From Alentia gelatinosa (Eukaryota > Annelida > Polychaeta > Phyllodocida > Polynoidae): a stretch of DNA of 64,000 bases. The position numbers were made by a program, and so were the translations under genes. How positions within the stretch are numbered: the first letter of the stretch is position 1; each line of letters starts with the position of its first letter. A model generated the notes under the pieces. That model saw nothing but the letters and a program-made list of their open reading frames with translations, did no database searches and was not told the origin of the DNA. The stretch covers positions 1,664,234 through 1,728,233 of the forward strand of contig OX465592.1 in the NCBI GenBank assembly GCA_950022655.1. Direction: 5' to 3'. Positions 33,029 to 47,056 of this stretch are shown here, piece after piece.

Positions 33029-34168
33029 CCTCTGCATTGAGGCTATCAATCTCCACTGTTGTAGAGGTTTGCATAGTTTCTGTTGTGGTAGTAATTCCCT
33101 CAGTCGGTCTCACTGTTGTTATAGCCTCAGTGGTTGCTTCAGTTGTGATGGCTTTTGTTTGAGTCTCAGTGGTTGCTTCAGTAGGACCTTTAGTTGTACC
33201 CTCAGTAGAGGCCTCAGTCGATCCCACTGTAGACAGACCCCCAGTGGTCGCTTCAGTAGACATGGCTGTTGTTCCAGCATCAGTGGTCACTGAGGTAGGG
33301 CCTTCAGTTGTTTTACCCTCAGTAGTGGCTTGAGTCGGTTTCACAGTTGTGTCAGCCACAGTAGATGCTTCACTTGTCTTGGCTGTTGTTTCAGCACCAG
33401 TGGTTGTTTCGGAAGGACCTTCAGTCGATCCCACTGTACTTAGAGCCTCAGTGGTTGCCTCACTTGTTATGGCTGTTGTTTCAGCACCACTGGTTGTTTC
33501 GGAAGGAATTCTTGTTGTTGTACCCTGGGTAGAGGCCTCAGTCGATCCCACTGATGTTAGACCCTCAGTAGTTGCTTCAGTTGTCATGGAAGTTGTTCCA
33601 GCATCAGTTGTTCTTTCCGTAGGGCCTTTAGTAGTTGTAGCCACAGTAGAGGCTTCAGTCGATCCCACTGTTGACAGACCCTCAGTGGTCGCTTCAGTAG
33701 ACATGGCTGTTGTTCCAGCATCGGTGGTCACTGAGGTAGGACCTTCAGTTGTTCTACCCTCTGTAGTGGCCTGAGTCGGTTTCACAGTTGTGTCAGCCAC
33801 AGTAGATGCTTCAGTTGTCTTGGCTGTTGTTTCAGCACCAGTGGTTGTTTCGGTAGGACCTTCAGTCGACATCACTGTACTTAGAACCTCAGTGGTTGCT
33901 TCACTTGTTATGGCTGTTGTTTCGGCATCTGTAGTTCTTTCAGTAGGGCCTTCAGTTGTTGTAGCCTGAGTAGTTGCTTGAGTCGTTTTCACTGTTGTAA
34001 GAGCCTCAGTAGTTGCTTCACTGGATATGGTTGTTGTACCGGCATTTGTAGTCTTTTCAGTGGGTTTTGATGTAAGCACCTCAGTAGTTGGTTCAGATGA
34101 TCCGAATGTTGTTTGTTCAATACTTGTTGCCTCAGTTTGCCTTGTTGTTGTGGATTCTGTGGTTGTCA
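33029..34168 (-). CDS. Mucin-like exon, array B
   Basis: Full 380-codon unit with AITTVRP, TRIP and TTGGLSTV; nearly the same protein as 1162-2301 and 41032-42171. Confidence 0.86.
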
Positions 34169-35028
34169 CTGATATAAAGACATTTTAACAAATATGTACT
34201 TTAATGTGTAATTCCATTGCAAAGTATCAGCAACATATTTCTCTACTATTGAGTCTTCTTCAATTACTTTTATAATGTTTTAAATAGATGGTAGAACATG
34301 GTAAATCATCTTTTCCTAAATACTCTGATATGCAGAATAGTGTCTAATGGTCCTATACCAGATCCTATCCACTATTCCCTAACCTAAAGATCTAACAGAA
34401 GGATGGTAAGTACATCTGCTGTCTAAAATATACTATTGCTTGAGATCTCTTTTCTTACAAGCCCTGTAATGTACCCTATATTAATTACTGTTCATACATG
34501 CCAGTAGTACCACAACTTCAATGACACTTTAACCAAGTACCAAATATCTTACTGGACTTCATGTCTAGACATATTGAACAGAAATTGTTCTATTTAATAT
34601 CTTAGGATACTTATTGGGGTTTTCATTTATTATTATCCTTGAACATTTGTCATACTATGGTTGTAGGGAATTCAAGACAGTAATATAGATTGTCTTAAAT
34701 TGATCACATATTTCCTAGCAATCATGTTAAATTTAGTGGCAAAAGTCTGGCCACATCGCAAGCATAAGATAGATGGAACTTAACAAAATCTGTCAGCAAC
34801 TACAATGGAAAATAGGATAGAAGAGTTATCATAGATGAAAGGTTTAAGCATATTCTAAATTAAACAGAGTACACATTATGCAATGTTATCATTATTTAAC
34901 ATATGTATGTATATATGTGGATGTACTAGTTTCCCATGCTCAGGATAGAATATAAATTTGAAACAAATGGAATCCTTTCTGCACACTCAATCTCAATGTT
35001 GTTGTCACGATATGAAATGTAATCTCAC

Positions 35029-36168
35029 CCTCTGCATTGAGGCTATCAATCTCCACTGTTGTAGAGGTTTGCATAGTTTCTGTTGTGGTAGTAATTCCCT
35101 CAGTCGGTCTCACTGTTGTTAGAGCCTCAGTGGTTGCTTCAGTTGTGATGGCTTTTGTTTGAGTCTCAGTGGTTGCTTCAGTAGGACCTTTAGTTGTACC
35201 CTCAGTAGAGACCTCAGTCGATCCCACTGTGAACAGACCCCCAGTGGTCGCTTCAGTAGACATGGCTGTTGTTCCAGCATCAGTGGTCACTGAGGTAGGG
35301 CCTTCAGTTGTTTTACCCTCAGTAGTGGCCTGAGTCGGTTTCACAGTTATGTCAGCCACAGTAGATGCTTCAGTTGTCTTGGCTGTTGTTTCAGCACCAG
35401 TGGTTGTTTCGGAAGGACCTTCAGTCGACATCACTGTACTTAGAGCCTCAGTGGTTGCCTCACTTGTTATGGCTGTTGTTTCAGCACCACTGGTTGTTTG
35501 GGAAGGAACTCTTGTTGTTGTACCCTGGGTAGAGGCCTCAGTCGATCCCACTGATGTTAGACCCTCAGTAGTTGCTTCAGTTGTCATGGAAGTTGTTCCA
35601 GCATCAGTTGTTCTTTCCGTAGGGCCTTTAGTAGTTGTAGCCACAGTAGAGGCTTCAGTCGATCCCACTGTAGATAGACCCTCAGTGGTCGCTTCAGTAG
35701 ACATGGCTGTTGTTCCAGCATCGGTGGTCACTGAGGTAGGACCTTCAGTTGTTCTACCCTCTGTAGTGGCCTGAGTCGGTTTCACAGTTGTGTCAGCCAC
35801 AGTAGATGCTTCAGTTGTCTTGGCTGTTGTTTCAGCACCAGTGGTTGTTTCGGTAGGACCTTCAGTCGACATCACTGTACTTAGAACCTCAGTGGTTGCT
35901 TCACTTGTTATGGCTGTTGTTTCGGCATCTGTAGTTCTTTCAGTAGGGCCTTCAGTTGTTGTAGCCTGAGTAGTTGCTTGAGTCGTTTTTACTGTTGTAA
36001 GAGCCTCAGTAGTTGCTTCACTGGATATGGTAGTTGTACCGGCATTTGTAGTCTTTTCAGTGGGTTTTGATGTAAGCACCTCAGTAGTTGGTTCAGATGA
36101 TCCGAATGTTGTTTGTTCAATACTTGTTGCCTCAGTTTGCCTTGTTGTTGTGGATTCTGTGGTTGTCA
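35029..36168 (-). CDS. Mucin-like exon, array B, divergent unit
   Basis: Full 380-codon unit with several private changes: TRVPSQTTSG, STVMSTEGPSE in the second half, TVADITV, GGLFTVGSTEVSTEG. The intron start resembles that of 3167-4306 (CACGATATGAAATGTAATC on the plus strand), a variant not seen in neighbouring units. Confidence 0.86.
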
Positions 36169-37032
36169 CTGATATAAAGACATTTTAACAAATATGTACT
36201 TTAATGTGTAATTCCATTGCAAAGTATCAGCAACATATTTCTCTACTATTGAGTCTTCTTCAATTACTTTTATAATGTTTTAAATAGATGGTAGAACATG
36301 GTAAATCATCTTTTCCTAAACACTCTGATATGCAGAATAGTGTCTAATGGTCCTATACCAGATCCTATCCACTATTCCCTAACCTAAAGATCTAACAGAA
36401 GGATGGTAAGTACATCTGCTGTCTAAAATATACTATTGCTTGAGATCTCTTTTCTTACAAGCCCTGTAATGTACCCTATATTAATTACTGTTCATACATG
36501 CCAGTATTACCACAACTTCAATACTTGACACTTTAACCAAGTACCAAATATCTTACTGGACTTCATGTCTAGACATATTGAACAGAAATTGTTCTATTTA
36601 ATATCTTAGGATACTTATTGGGGTTTTCATTTATTATTATCCTTGAACATTTGTCATACTATGGTTGTAGGGAATTCAAGACAGTAATATAGATTGTCTT
36701 AAATTGATCACATATTTCCTAGCAATCATGTTAAATTTAGTGGCAAAAGTCTGGCCACATCGCAAGCATAAGATAGATGGAACTTAACAAAATCTGTCAG
36801 CAACTACAATGGAAAATAGGATAGAAGAGTTATCATAGATGAAGGGGTTAAGCCTATTCTAAATTAAACAGAATACACATAATGCAATGATATCAGTATT
36901 TAACATATGTATGTATATATGTGGATGTACTAGTTTCCCATGCTCAGGATAGAATATAAATTTGAAACAAATGGAATCCTTTCTGCACACTCAATCTTAA
37001 TGTTGTTGTCATGATATAAAATGGAATCTCAC

Positions 37033-38172
37033 CCTCTGCATTGAGGCTATCAATCTCCACTGTTGTAGAGGTTTGCATAGTTTCTGTTGTGGTAGTAATT
37101 CCCTCAGTCGGTCTCACTGTTGTTATAGCCTCAGTGGTTGCTTCAGTTGTGATGGCTTTCGTTTGAGTCTCAGTGGTTGCTTCAGTAGGACCTTTAGTTG
37201 TACCCTCAGTAGAGGCCTCAGTCGATCCCACTGTAGACAGACCCCCAGTGATCGCTTCAGTAAACATGGCTGTTGTTCCAGCATCAGTGGTCACTGAGGT
37301 AGGGCCTTCAGTTGTTTTACCCTCAGTAGTGGCTTGAGTCGGTTTCACAGTTGTGTCAGCCACAGTAGATGCTTCACTTGTCTTGGCTGTTGTTTCAGCA
37401 CCAGTGGTTGTTTTGGAAGGACCTTCAGTCGATCCCACTGTACTTAGAGCCTCAGTGGTTGCCTCACTTGTTATGGCTGTTGTTTCAGCACCACTGGTTG
37501 TTTCGGAAGGAATTCTTGTTGTTGTACCCTGGGTAGAGGCCTCAGTCGATCCCACTGATGTTAGACCCTCAGTAGTTGCTTCAGTTGTCATGGAAGTTGT
37601 TCCAGCATCAGTTGTTCTTTCCGTAGGGCCTTTAGTAGTTGTAGCCACAGTAGAGGCTTCAGTCGATCCCACTGTAGACAGACCCTCAGTGGTCGCTTCA
37701 GTAGACATGGCTGTTGTTCCAGCATCGGTGGTCACTGAGGTAGGACCTTCAGTTGTTCTACCCTCTGTAGTGGCCTGAGTCGGTTTCACAGTTGTGTCAG
37801 CCACAGTAGATGCTTCAGTTGTCTTGGCTGTTGTTTCAGCACCAGTGGTTGTTTCGGTAGGACCTTCAGTCGACATCACTGTACTTAGAACCTCAGTGGT
37901 TGCTTCACTTGTTATGGCTGTTGTTTCGGCATCTGTAGTTCTTTCAGTAGGGCCTTCAGTTGTTGTAGCCTGAGTAGTTGCTTGAGTCGTTTTCACTGTT
38001 GTAAGAGCCTCAGTAGTTGCTTCACTGGATATGGTTGTTGTACCGGCATTTGTAGTCTTTTCAGTGGGTTTTGATGTAAGCACCTCAGTAGTTGGTTCAG
38101 ATGATCCGAATGTTGTTTGTTCAATACTTGTTGCCTCAGTTTGCCTTGTTGTTGTGGATTCTGTGGTTGTCA
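37033..38172 (-). CDS. Mucin-like exon, array B
   Basis: Full 380-codon unit; variants GPSKTTT and AMFTEAITGGLST (Phe and Ile in an otherwise Ser/Thr context); AITTVRP at the end. Confidence 0.86.
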
Positions 38173-39027
38173 CTGATATAAAGACATTTTAACAAATATG
38201 TACTTTAATGTGTAATTCCATTGCAAAGTATCAGCAACATATTTCTCTACTATTGAGTCTTCTTCAATTACTTTTATAATGTTTTAAATATATGGTAGAA
38301 CATGGTAAATCATCTTTTCCTAAATACTCTGATATGCAGAATAGTGTCTAATGGTCCTATACCAGATCCTATCCACTATTCCCTAACCTAAAGATCTAAC
38401 AGAAGGATGGTAAGTACATCTGCTGTCTAAAATATACTATTGCTTGAGATCTCTTTTCTTACAAGCCCTGTAATGTACCCTATATTAATTACTGTTCATA
38501 CATGCCAGTAGTACCACAACTTCAATGACACTTTAACCAAGTACCAAATATCTTACTGGACTTCATGTCTAGACATATTGAACAAAAATTGTTCTATTTA
38601 ATATCTTAGGATACTTATTGGGGTTTTCATTTATTATTATCCTTGAACATTTGTCATACTATGGTTGTAGGGAATTCAAGACAGTAATATAGATTGTCTT
38701 AAATTGATCACATATTTCCTAGCAATCATGTTAAATTTAGTGGCAAAAGTCTGGCCACATCGCAAGCATAAGATAGATGGAACTTAACAAAATCTGTCAG
38801 CAACTACAATGGAAAATAGGATAGAAGAGTTATCATAGATGAAAGGGTTAAGCCTGTTCTAAATTAACAGAATACACATTATGCAATGATATCAGTATTT
38901 AACATATGTATATATGTGAATGTACTAGTTTCCCATGCTCAGGATAGAATATAAATTTGAAACAAATGGAATCCTTTCTGCACACTCAATCTTAATGTTG
39001 TTGTCATGATATAAAATGGAATCTCAC

Positions 39028-40167
39028 CCTCTGCATTGAGGCTATCAATCTCCACTGTTGTAGAGGTTTGCATAGTTTCTGTTGTGGTAGTAATTCCCTC
39101 AGTCGGTCTCACTGTTGTTATAGCCTCAGTGGTTGCTTCAGTTGTGATGGCTTTTGTTTGAGTCTCAGTGGTTGCTTCAGTAGGACCTTTAGTTGTACCC
39201 TCAGTAGAGGCCTCAGTCGATCCCACTGTAGACAGACCCCCAGTGGTCGCTTCAGTAGACATGGCTGTTGTTCCAGCATCAGTGGTCACTGAGGTAGGGC
39301 CTTCAGTTGTTTTACCCTCAGTAGTGGCTTGAGTCGGTTTCACAGTTGTGTCAGCCACAGTAGATGCTTCACTTATCTTGGCTGTTGTTTCAGCACCAGT
39401 GGTTGTTTCGGAAGGACCTTCAGTCGATCCCACTGTACTTAGAGCCTCAGTGGTTGCCTCACTTGTTATGGCTGTTGTTTCAGCACCACTGGTTGTTTCG
39501 GAAGGAATTCTTGTTGTTGTACCCTGGGTAGAGGCCTCAGTCGATCCCACTGATGTTAGACCCTCAGTAGTTGCTTCAGTTGTCATGGAAGTTGTTCCAG
39601 CATCAGTTGTTCTTTCCGTAGGGCCTTTAGTAGTTGTAGCCACAGTAGAGGCTTCAGTCGATCCCACTGTAGACAGACCCTCAGTGGTCGCTTCAGTAGA
39701 CATGGCTGTTGTTCCAGCATCGGTGGTCACTGAGGTAGGACCTTCAGTTGTTCTACCCTCTGTAGTGGCCTGAGTCGGTTTCACAGTTGTGTCAGCCACA
39801 GTAGATGCTTCAGTTGTCTTGGCTGTTGTTTCAGCACCAGTGGTTGTTTCGGTAGGACCTTCAGTCGACATCACTGTACTTAGAACCTCAGTGGTTGCTT
39901 CACTTGTTATGGCTGTTGTTTCGGCATCTGTAGTTCTTTCAGTAGGGCCTTCAGTTGTTGTAGCCTGAGTAGTTGCTTGAGTCGTTTTTACTGTTGTAAG
40001 AGCCTCAGTAGTTGCTTCACTGGATATGGTAGTTGTACCGGCATTTGTAGTCTTTTCAGTGGGTTTTGATGTAAGCACCTCAGTAGTTGGTTCAGATGAT
40101 CCGAATGTTGTTTGTTCAATACTTGTTGCCTCAGTTTGCCTTGTTGTTGTGGATTCTGTGGTTGTCA
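39028..40167 (-). CDS. Mucin-like exon, array B
   Basis: Full 380-codon unit; the single striking change is AKISEAST for AKTSEAST. Spacing to the unit below it is 1995 bp because of the short intron variant. Confidence 0.86.
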
Positions 40168-41031
40168 CTGATATAAAGACATTTTAACAAATATGTACTT
40201 TAATGTGTAATTCCATTGCAAAGTATCAGCAACATATTTCTCTACTATTGAGTCTTCTTCAATTACTTTTATAATGTTTTAAATAGATGGTAGAACATGG
40301 TAAATCATCTTTTCCTAAATACTCTGATATGCAGAATAGTGTTCAATGGTCCTATACCAGATCCTATCCACTATTCCCTAACCTAAAGATCTAACAGAAG
40401 GATGGTAAGTACATCTGCTGTCTAAAATATACTATTGCTTGAGATCTCTTTTCTTACAAGCCCTGTAATGTACCCTATATTAATTACTGTTCATACATGC
40501 CAGTATTACCACAACTTCAATACTTGACACTTTAACCAAGTACCAAATATCTTACTGGACTTCATGTCTAGACATATTGAACAGAAATTGTTCTATTTAA
40601 TATCTTAGGATACTTATTGGGGTTTTCATTTATTATTATCCTTGAACATTTGTCATACTATGGTTGTAGGGAATTCAAGACAGTAATATAGATTGTCTTA
40701 AATTGATCACATATTTCCTAGCAATCATGTTAAATTTAGTGGCAAAAGTCTGGCCACATCGCAAGCATAAGATAGATGGAACTTAACAAAATCTGTCAGC
40801 AACTACAATGGAAAATAGGATAGAAGAGTTATCATAGATGAAGGGGTTAAGCCTATTCTAAATTAAACAGAATACACATAATGCAATGATATCAGTATTT
40901 AACATATGTATGTATATATGTGGATGTACTAGTTTCCCATGCTCAGGATAGAATATAAATTTGAAACAAATGGAATCCTTTCTGCACACTCAATCTTAAT
41001 GTTGTTGTCATGATATAAAATGGAATCTCAC

Positions 41032-42171
41032 CCTCTGCATTGAGGCTATCAATCTCCACTGTTGTAGAGGTTTGCATAGTTTCTGTTGTGGTAGTAATTC
41101 CCTCAGTCGGTCTCACTGTTGTTATAGCCTCAGTGGTTGCTTCAGTTGTGATGGCTTTTGTTTGAGTCTCAGTGGTTGCTTCAGTAGGACCTTTAGTTGT
41201 ACCCTCAGTAGAGGCCTCAGTCGATCCCACTGTAGACAGACCCCCAGTGGTCGCTTCAGTAGACATGGCTGTTGTTCCAGCATCAGTGGTCACTGAGGTA
41301 GGGCCTTCAGTTGTTTTACCCTCAGTAGTGGCTTGAGTCGGTTTCACAGTTGTGTCAGCCACAGTAGATGCTTCACTTGTCTTGGCTGTTGTTTCAGCAC
41401 CAGTGGTTGTTTCGGAAGGACCTTCAGTCGATCCCACTGTACTTAGAGCCTCAGTGGTTGCCTCACTTGTTATGGCTGTTGTTTCAGCACCACTGGTTGT
41501 TTCGGAAGGAATTCTTGTTGTTGTACCCTGGGTAGAGGCCTCAGTCGATCCCACTGATGTTAGACCCTCAGTAGTTGCTTCAGTTGTCATGGAAGTTGTT
41601 CCAGCATCAGTTGTTCTTTCCGTAGGGCCTTTAGTAGTTGTAGCCACAGTAGAGGCTTCAGTCGATCCCACTGTAGACAGACCCTCAGTGGTCGCTTCAG
41701 TAGACATGGCTGTTGTTCCAGCATCGGTGGTCACTGAGGTAGGACCTTCAGTTGTTCTACCCTCTGTAGTGGCCTGAGTCGGTTTCACAGTTGTGTCAGC
41801 CACAGTAGATGCTTCAGTTGTCTTGGCTGTTGTTTCAGCACCAGTGGTTGTTTCGGTAGGACCTTCAGTCGACATCACTGTACTTAGAACCTCAGTGGTT
41901 GCTTCACTTGTTATGGCTGTTGTTTCGGCATCTGTAGTTCTTTCAGTAGGGCCTTCAGTTGTTGTAGCCTGAGTAGTTGCTTGAGTCGTTTTCACTGTTG
42001 TAAGAGCCTCAGTAGTTGCTTCACTGGATATGGTTGTTGTACCGGCATTTGTAGTCTTTTCAGTGGGTTTTGATGTAAGCACCTCAGTAGTTGGTTCAGA
42101 TGATCCGAATGTTGTTTGTTCAATACTTGTTGCCTCAGTTTGCCTTGTTGTTGTGGATTCTGTGGTTGTCA
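41032..42171 (-). CDS. Mucin-like exon, array B, consensus unit
   Basis: Full 380-codon unit without private residues that I can see; essentially the array consensus (NAGTTT, TRIP, GGLSTV, AITTVRP). Confidence 0.86.
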
Positions 42172-43031
42172 CTGATATAAAGACATTTTAACAAATATGT
42201 ACTTTAATGTGTAATTCCATTGCAAAGTATCAGCAACATATTTCTCTACTATTGAGTCTTCTTCAATTACTTTTATAATGTTTTAAATAGATGGTAGAAC
42301 ATGGTAAATCATCTTTTCCTAAATACTCTGATATGCAGAATAGTGTCTAATGGTCCTATACCAGATCCTATCCACTATTCCCTAACCTAAAGATCTAACA
42401 GAAGGATGGTAAGTACATCTGCTGTCTAAAATATACTATTGCTTGAGATCTCTTTTCTTACAAGCCCTGTAATGTACCCTATATTAATTACTGTTCATAC
42501 ATGCCAGTAGTACCACAACTTCAATGACACTTTAACCAAGTACCAAATATCTTACTGGACTTCATGTCTAGACATATTGAACAAAAATTGTTCTATTTAA
42601 TATCTTAGGATACTTATTGGGGTTTTCATTTATTATTATCCTTGAACATTTGTCATACTATGGTTGTAGGGAATTCAAGACAGTAATATAGATTGTCTTA
42701 AATTGATCACATATTTCCTAGCAATCATGTTAAATTTAGTGGCAAAAGTCTGGCCACATCGCAAGCATAAGATAGATGGAACTTAACAAAATCTGTCAGC
42801 AACTACAATGGAAAATATGATAGAAGAGTTATCATAGATGAAGGGGTTAAGCCTATTCTAAATTAAACAGAATACACATAATGCAATGATATCAGTATTT
42901 AACATATGTATGTATATATGTGGATGTACTAGTTTCCCATGCTCAGGATAGAATGTAAATTTGAAACAAATGGAATCCTTTCTGCACACTCAATCTTAAT
43001 GTTGTTGTCACAATATAAAATGGAATCTCAC

Positions 43032-44171
43032 CCTCTGCATTGAGGCTATCAATCTCCACTGTTGTAGAGGTTTGCATAGTTTCTGTTGTGGTAGTAATTC
43101 CCTCAGTCGGTCTCACTGTTGTTAGAGCCTCAGTGGTTGCTTCAGTTGTGATGGCTTTTGTTTGAGTCTCAGTGGTTGCTTCAGTAGGACCTTTAGTTGT
43201 ACCCTCAGTAGAGGCCTCAGTCGATCCCACTGTAGACAGACCCTCAGTGGTCGCTTCAGTAGACATGGCTGTTGTTCCAGCATCAGTGGTCACTGAGGTA
43301 GGACCTTCAGTTGTTTTACCCTCAGTAGTGGCCTGAGTCGGTTTCACAGTTGTGTCAGCCACAGTAGATGCTTCAGTTTTCTTGGCTGTTGTTTCAGCAC
43401 CAGTGGTTGTTTCGGAAGGACCTTCAGTCGATCCCACTGTACTTAGAGCCTCAGTGGTTGCCTCACTTGTTATGGCTGTTGTTTCAGCACCACTGGTTTT
43501 TTCGGAAGGAACTCTTGTTGTTGTACCCTGGGTAGAGGCCTCAGTCGATCCCACTGATGTTACACCCTCAGTAGTTGCTTCAGTTGTCATGGAAGTTGTT
43601 CCAGCATCAGTTGTTCTTTCCGTAGGGCCTTTAGTAGTTGTAGCCACAGTAGAGGCTTCAGTCGATCCCACTGTAGATAGACCCTCAGTGGTCGCTTCAA
43701 CAGACATGGCTGTTGTTCCAGCATCAGTGGTCACTGAGGTAGGGCCTTCAGTTGTTTTACCCTCTGTAGTGGCTTGAGTCGGTTTCACAGTTGTGTCAGC
43801 CACAGTAGATGCTTCAGTTGTCTTGGCTGTTGTTTCAGTACCAGTGGTTGTTTCGGTAGGACCTTCAGTCGACATCACTGTACTTAGAACCTCAGTGGTT
43901 GCTTCACTTGTTATGGCTGTTGTTTCGGCATCTGTAGTTCTTTCAGTAGGGCCTTCAGTTGTTGTAGCCTGAGTAGTTGCTTGAGTCGTTTTTACTGTTG
44001 TAAGAGCCTCAGTAGTTGCTTCACTGGATATGGTTGTTGTACCGGCATTTGTAGTCTTTTCAGTGGGTTTTGATGTAAGCACCTCAGTAGTTGGTTCAGA
44101 TGATCCGAATGTTGTTTGTTCAATACTTGTTGCCTCAGTTTGCCTTGTTGTTGGGGATTTTGTGGTTGTCA
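43032..44171 (-). CDS. Mucin-like exon, first unit of array B in transcript order
   Basis: Full 380-codon unit opening TTTKSPTTRQ, with GVTSVG, TRVPSEKTSG, AKKTEAST, TGTETTAK and AMSVEATT. It pairs with 13175-14314 (same opening, same acceptor TTTAAATCAG, same preceding intron), as expected for the matching border unit of the duplicated 30-kb block. Confidence 0.86.
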
Positions 44172-45060
44172 CTGATTTAAAGACATATGAAAGAATGTAT
44201 GTGTTCCCAATGCAAACAGCATATTTCGCTGCTGTAATGTTTACTACAATTATTTGAATTATGTTAATTAAATGTTATGATATGGTAAATCATGTTTTTC
44301 CAAACAATCATGATATACAGAATAGTATCTAGCGTTCTTTTAGAAATGGTACAACAAACTGAGCACAAATCACTCTCAAATTGCAATGCTATTCTATTGT
44401 CAGTGAAAAGGGTGAAATACATTGAGAACCGCACTTAAATCATGATATAAACAATAATCCATTTATTTGGATTCAATGTATTGTCTATGTATTTTTCTTG
44501 GTGCAGTTCTATATAAGGATTTTTTCATAGCGATACAGACAATATACAATCCATAGACGATGAGATGATAAAGAATTTCCATAAGTTTTTATGCATTTAA
44601 AAAAAAAAACCTGCAACCCCAACCAAGCACCAAAAACCCCAGACTAATAAAGCATCCTGTTGATATTCTTTTGTTTTGATTTTTTTCAGCTATATCAAAT
44701 ATGCAATAGTAGGGAATAATAGTCCACATTGGAAAAACATGAAACAATTATCTAGTTTGGGGCTAAATAAAATTTCCAAAAACATTGTTCTACCATAGAA
44801 AGATATCGTAAGTACTAACAGTTGCATCTCATCAATCATTCAAACCCATTAAATAATTTCTTTTGTTTCCCCTCACTCTTTTTCACTCATTTTTCTCAAT
44901 ATGTGACAAATTACCAATGTCCTATGTTAGATACAGTCAAGATCACTACAGTGTCATCATTGGCTGGCCAGATGAAAGGAAGGATTAGCATTAAATAAGG
45001 AGTGAGTATATATGTATTATCTCGGATATCTAGATAAATTGGTATGAGAAGATGCGTTAC

Positions 45061-45297
45061 CTGTTTCCGTTTCAACATTATTTGTGGTAGCGGTAGATGC
45101 TACAGCTGATGTCTGGGTAGTAGAAGCTATCCCGACACTTGTTGAATAGGCTGGAGATGATATTTCATCAGGTATCGTTGAAGTTATAGCACCAGTTGTT
45201 GTTTCTGCTGTTGATGTGATTGCTGGAGACACCTCAGTTGTTCCCTCAGTAGATGCCACTGTTGAAGGACGTTCTGTCGTTCCCTCAGTAGTCAGAG
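45061..45297 (-). CDS. Mucin-like type-B exon, 237 nt, copy 2
   Basis: Counterpart of 15204-15440. The same 79 codons and splice sites; the substitutions seen nearby fall in the intron just past the donor. The following intron 45298-46222 matches 15441-16364. Confidence 0.8.
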
Positions 45298-46222
45298 CTG
45301 TTAAGAGAAACTGTCAGTTTAATTCAGGTGTTGATTTTGTTGTATGACTTCAACGCTAGTCTTTCATTTATAACCAGTAGTACCCACTGCAGTCCATGAG
45401 CTAGTACCATTGCTGATGCTCATGGTTGTGCTCTCTTATGATGGAATTATCACCTCCTGTTTTTTTAACAGAAATATGTTTATGTGCATGCTACAAAAGT
45501 CCCCATGAGAAGTGTGAGTATGTCTTAGATAGAGTCTGAGGCATATTTAAACTGCATCCAGACACTGCCAATATCAAAAGAAAAGGACTGGTCTGGCCAG
45601 CCACCAATCAGGTTACCTTGTTGGTATTTTGCAAAACCTAAAGCATATGTCATTCTTACAAATGTTACTATGGCATGCCATAAAACATAGGTTGATAAAC
45701 TAAAGGGAGCAGAGGTGTTTCATGCCACCATCCATCCTCTGCCATAAAAATGCATTCCTATTGCTAGTCAGCCTTCTGAAAAAAAAAACCTTTCTTCTGA
45801 CTTGCATTAGTACTTGTCATCTATGTCATTGTTTATGTATTTGTTGGTAGTCTGGGATGGTTAACTCATTCTCAACTAAGGTCGGAAGGAATTGTAAATG
45901 TATTATTTAACACCCACTGCTTATCATCACTTAAACATAACCACCTGGCTGAAAAGTATTTCAAGGGAAGGCACACAATTGTGTACTGGCAAAGATTGAT
46001 ACCAAGGCTAATCCAAATCCCTTATGAAGATAATGGTCTATCTGTCTACCCGCACTGGCCAATAATTCTATAAGCGTATTATCAGAACAGAGTCTTCCAA
46101 TATTGCCATATGCTTAGAGAAGTATGTACCTCTTACATTGCAGAAATGGAAGAATGATTTATCTATGCAATCAAATTATAGAATTTGTGCAATTTCCAAA
46201 GCAAGATATGAAGCCAAATGAC

Positions 46223-47056
46223 CTTGTATCTCGATAGTTGAGGAGGTTGCTTCAGTTGGTACATTTGTAGTTGGCACTGTTCTTTCAGTTGTTGCTACAA
46301 TGGTCGAAGTCTGTGCACTTTCTGGAGTCCTTGAACCAGTCAAAGTTGTCTGAGCAAGTTCAACATTGATAGTGGTAGCAGTGCTTGGTTGGGTTGTCCC
46401 TGAAGTGGTAGGTTCTACTGTACTTGGTTCAGTAGAGAGTGCTTCAGTTGATGCCTCTGAAGTGATATGTGGGGTAGACACATGAGTGGTTTGATCTGTG
46501 GTCATCTTTGACGTGAAGAATTCTGTGGTCTCCAGTGTTGAAGTTGATTCTGTGGTTTGACCTGGTGTCTGGGACTCGGTTTGAGTGGTCATCTGTGTAG
46601 TGGGTAGCTGAGTACTTGCCTCAGTTGTCATTAGTGTTGAGGAAGGCCCACTACTTGTTGTAGACTGGCTCTCTGTTGATGAACCCTCAGTAGTTAGATC
46701 TGTAGGCTGTGGTGTTGAAGAAACAGCCTCTGAGGTTTCTTGACTGGTCAGAACTGCAGTGCTTGTTGCACTTGTCAATGCTGAGGAAGAAGCACCTGTG
46801 CTTAAGCCAGCGGTCAAAGTAGGTGAAGTCTCAGGTACACTTGCTTCAGTGCTTCCCACACTGGTCACAGCAGCAGTTGTTCTTTCTGTGGATACTACAG
46901 TAGAGGAGGCCTCTCTTGCAGCTTCAGTGGCTGATGTAGTCAAACTTTCAGTTGATGTCTCCTCTGATGTTGTAGGCACTGGAGATGACAGCGCTGTTGT
47001 TCCTTCAGTTGAGAAAACTGTGGAAGTAGCCCCTGTTGTACCTTCAGTAGTCATAG
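46223..47056 (-). CDS. Mucin-like type-B exon, 834 nt, copy 2
   Basis: Counterpart of 16365-17198 with three visible residue changes (SQETSEA, DQTTHVS, GSRTPES). The frame is intact over 278 codons, and the weak donor CAAG|GTCATT is conserved. The following intron 47057-47609 holds the open stretch that lost its donor. Confidence 0.8.

Larger units (their letters stand above)
30080..44171 (-). repeat. Mucin exon array B: eight units, dimeric ~4-kb superstructure
   Basis: Six 1140-nt units and two shortened ones. Introns: 30608-31470, 32170-33028, 34169-35028, 36169-37032, 38173-39027, 40168-41031, 42172-43031. The intron variant CAGTAGTACCACAACTTCAA followed directly by TGACAC (5 bp shorter) occurs at ~34505, ~38510 and ~42506 only, in every second intron. 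The intervening introns at ~36.5 and ~40.5 kb carry the long form. No separate genes are seen in the introns. Confidence 0.93.
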
